Below are positions 27,530-28,815 of a DNA stretch of 28,815 nt, one piece after another; the stretch's first letter is position 1; every line of letters starts with the position of its first letter. The notes beneath the pieces are model-generated. The model had not been told where the DNA came from. It did no database searches and saw nothing but the letters and a program-made list of their open reading frames with translations. The DNA comes from Sperchopsis tessellata (taxonomy: Eukaryota; Arthropoda; Insecta; Coleoptera; Hydrophilidae), in NCBI GenBank assembly GCA_033557685.1, contig JAWQRN010000512.1, positions 1 through 28,815 of the forward strand, given 5' to 3'. The position numbers and the translations under genes are program-made.

Positions 27530-27960
27530 ATAGTAAAGCAGTACCGCATGGGAAGGTATACACATCCAGCCTACACTTGTTAGTGTTATATAGTAATGTG
27601 AAGCACGATATAGGAAGGCCAATTGGCTCAGTCCTTAATTTAACCTGAACATGTTTGTATTACGTCGATATGCGTAGTATTGTATAAGAAGGCCATTTTG
27701 GCTCAATCCTCACAACCTACACATGTTTGTGTTACGTCGCGTGCGTAGTACAGTGTAAGAAAGGCTACTTTGGCTCAGTTCTCACCTTAACCCGGTTGTG
27801 TTACGTCACGGAGTAGGCCAATCTCCACAGTCCTCACCTCACCCCACATACACCCGCCCAAGGTGCAGAACAGTATAGGAAGGCCACATACACTCATCCC
27901 ACACACGTGCCACTTAGTAGCTTGAAAATGTGAATAGGAAGACACACTGGCTCGGCCCAT
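27530..27960. repeat. Degenerate minisatellite, units of about 53-74 bp
   Basis: Six or seven diverged units share AGGAAGGCC or AGAAGGC-type starts, TGGCTCAGTCCT-type blocks, a CACATGTTTGTGTTACGTC block and a GTAGTA-type end. The GGCC/GGCT anchor falls at about 27617, 27691, 27763, 27816 and 27882, giving spacings of about 74, 72, 53 and 66. A further diverged unit lies near 27940 and one near 27548. It is richer in GC than the flanks. No coding frame or CRISPR-like exact repeat is present. Confidence 0.7.
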
Positions 27961-28724
27961 ACATGGTTATCTTCTAGGATATGATTATACAATTAATAGT
28001 AGCAAGATAAGATTCGAAGGAATAATTTATAGCCTTCGCATAAAGCCAGCTTATCTCCAAAATCATACATAACTGTTGCAATTCAGACTCAATGGGATTA
28101 GGCTTTAATAATTATTGAATAAACAAACAGCAAAGGGAACGAACTGCCACCTTGGCCATGTGTGGCCATTTATCGCGCAAGACAGTCTACGTTGCTATGT
28201 GGGAAATCCCCACAAACAAGATAAAACCTTCATAATACTTGAGTGCCTTAGGATCACTACCAACCTGATATATAAAGAAATAATAGTACTTGAGCTCATA
28301 TCAAAAAATTTCCTCAGCCATTCCAAAGTACAAATTATATTTATATCACTGAAAAGCACATAACTTTCGAATACTTTTTGAATATATCCGGTATATGTTC
28401 ATAATCCAAAACGGTAATTATATAATCCTATTTATGTCAGAAAGAGGGATGGGTATATTCTCCCCCTGGGATATCCATTTACAAAAGAAATGGTTGTGAT
28501 GGAATTATGGTTCTTTTTCCTTTATATAAAATATATGTTCAGTAAATCAAACGCCATAACCCCTGGAACCCCGTTTCAAATATTCAAACTAATAATCATT
28601 AATGAGAAATCTTCAAATAAACAAAAGCGCCAGCCCGAATACATCTCTTAATTAAATCAAACATAAAAAATATTTTTATATTTAACACAGCTTTATTAAT
28701 TTCAAATTAATTGACAAACGTATA
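27961..28724. other. AT-rich region, nothing recognised
   Basis: About 760 bases without recognised coding, RNA or repeat content. The open frame at 28115-28363 has no recognisable motif. Confidence 0.45.
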
Positions 28725-28727
28725 TGC

Positions 28728-28764
<37 letters not shown>

Positions 28765-28766
28765 AG

Positions 28767-28804
<38 letters not shown>

Positions 28805-28815
28805 AGTATATATAT
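28725..28815. repeat. (TA)n microsatellite with a 40-bp higher-order period, runs off the window
   Basis: TA repeats are punctuated by TATG and TAAGTA variants that recur at an exact 40-bp spacing (G at 28750 and 28790; AAG at 28764 and 28804). The array continues beyond the last base. Confidence 0.9.

Noticed and set aside
27530..27960. CRISPR-like array
   Set aside because: Units are diverged, of varying length, without exact repeats or unique spacers, in a eukaryotic setting.

Overview
The window reads as an AT-rich, transposon-dense insect nuclear genome segment. Two host genes can be read. One is the bHLH exon of the Olig-family factor Oli (minus strand, 17911-18346). The other is the last four coding exons of the nucleolar RNA-binding protein RBM19/Mrd1 (plus strand, 22450-26734). 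Spliced introns, the Drosophila-type Oli protein, and mariner, piggyBac, Penelope-like and several non-LTR LINE families point to an insect. A large TE-rich genome such as a beetle's would fit, but the order cannot be fixed from the sequence.

Layout. 1-1010: decayed Tc1/mariner-superfamily transposase (a second fragment of this family lies at 21930-22375). 1495-2657: mariner with recognisable terminal inverted repeats and TA duplications. 2826-3087: a short repeat with a hammerhead-like core and a perfect 12-bp target-site duplication (TSD). 3203-4065: piggyBac remnant. 4560-7075: Penelope-like element (PLE) apparently split by about 1.2 kb of other sequence. 7520-7820: palindromic MITE-like element. 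8519-9470: Jockey-type gag remnant. 10565-14400: a minus-strand LINE split by a nested insert holding a Tc1 scrap and an inverted-repeat-flanked LINE. 15442-16483: a retroposed tRNA-like/LINE chimera with a perfect 14-bp TSD. 16796-17213: a hairpin repeat with a perfect 12-bp TSD. 17911-18346: Oli. 18560-21925: a pile of minus-strand LINE fragments and hairpin repeats. 22450-26734: RBM19, whose 2.8-kb intron holds a split LINE and a Mutator-like transposase fragment. 27530-27960: degenerate minisatellite. 28725-28815: AT microsatellite with a 40-bp higher-order period.

The two host genes are not an operon and share no pathway. Oli is a neural transcription factor and RBM19 is a ribosome-biogenesis factor. 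Their exon arrangement is odd: both are 5'-incomplete, each 5' part points towards the other gene, and no missing exon was found, so they may be nested or interleaved.

The most unusual signal is a recurring ribozyme-like motif of the form YUGANRA, stem, GAAAC, GUC/GUU, flanked by short helix-I complements. It occurs in at least three repeat families. Two copies of one family carry perfect 12-bp TSDs, and a PLE lies in the same window. The likeliest reading is a group of small non-autonomous, PLE-mobilised, hammerhead-bearing retroelements. In two of the families a U3/A8 pair replaces the canonical C3/G8 pair.
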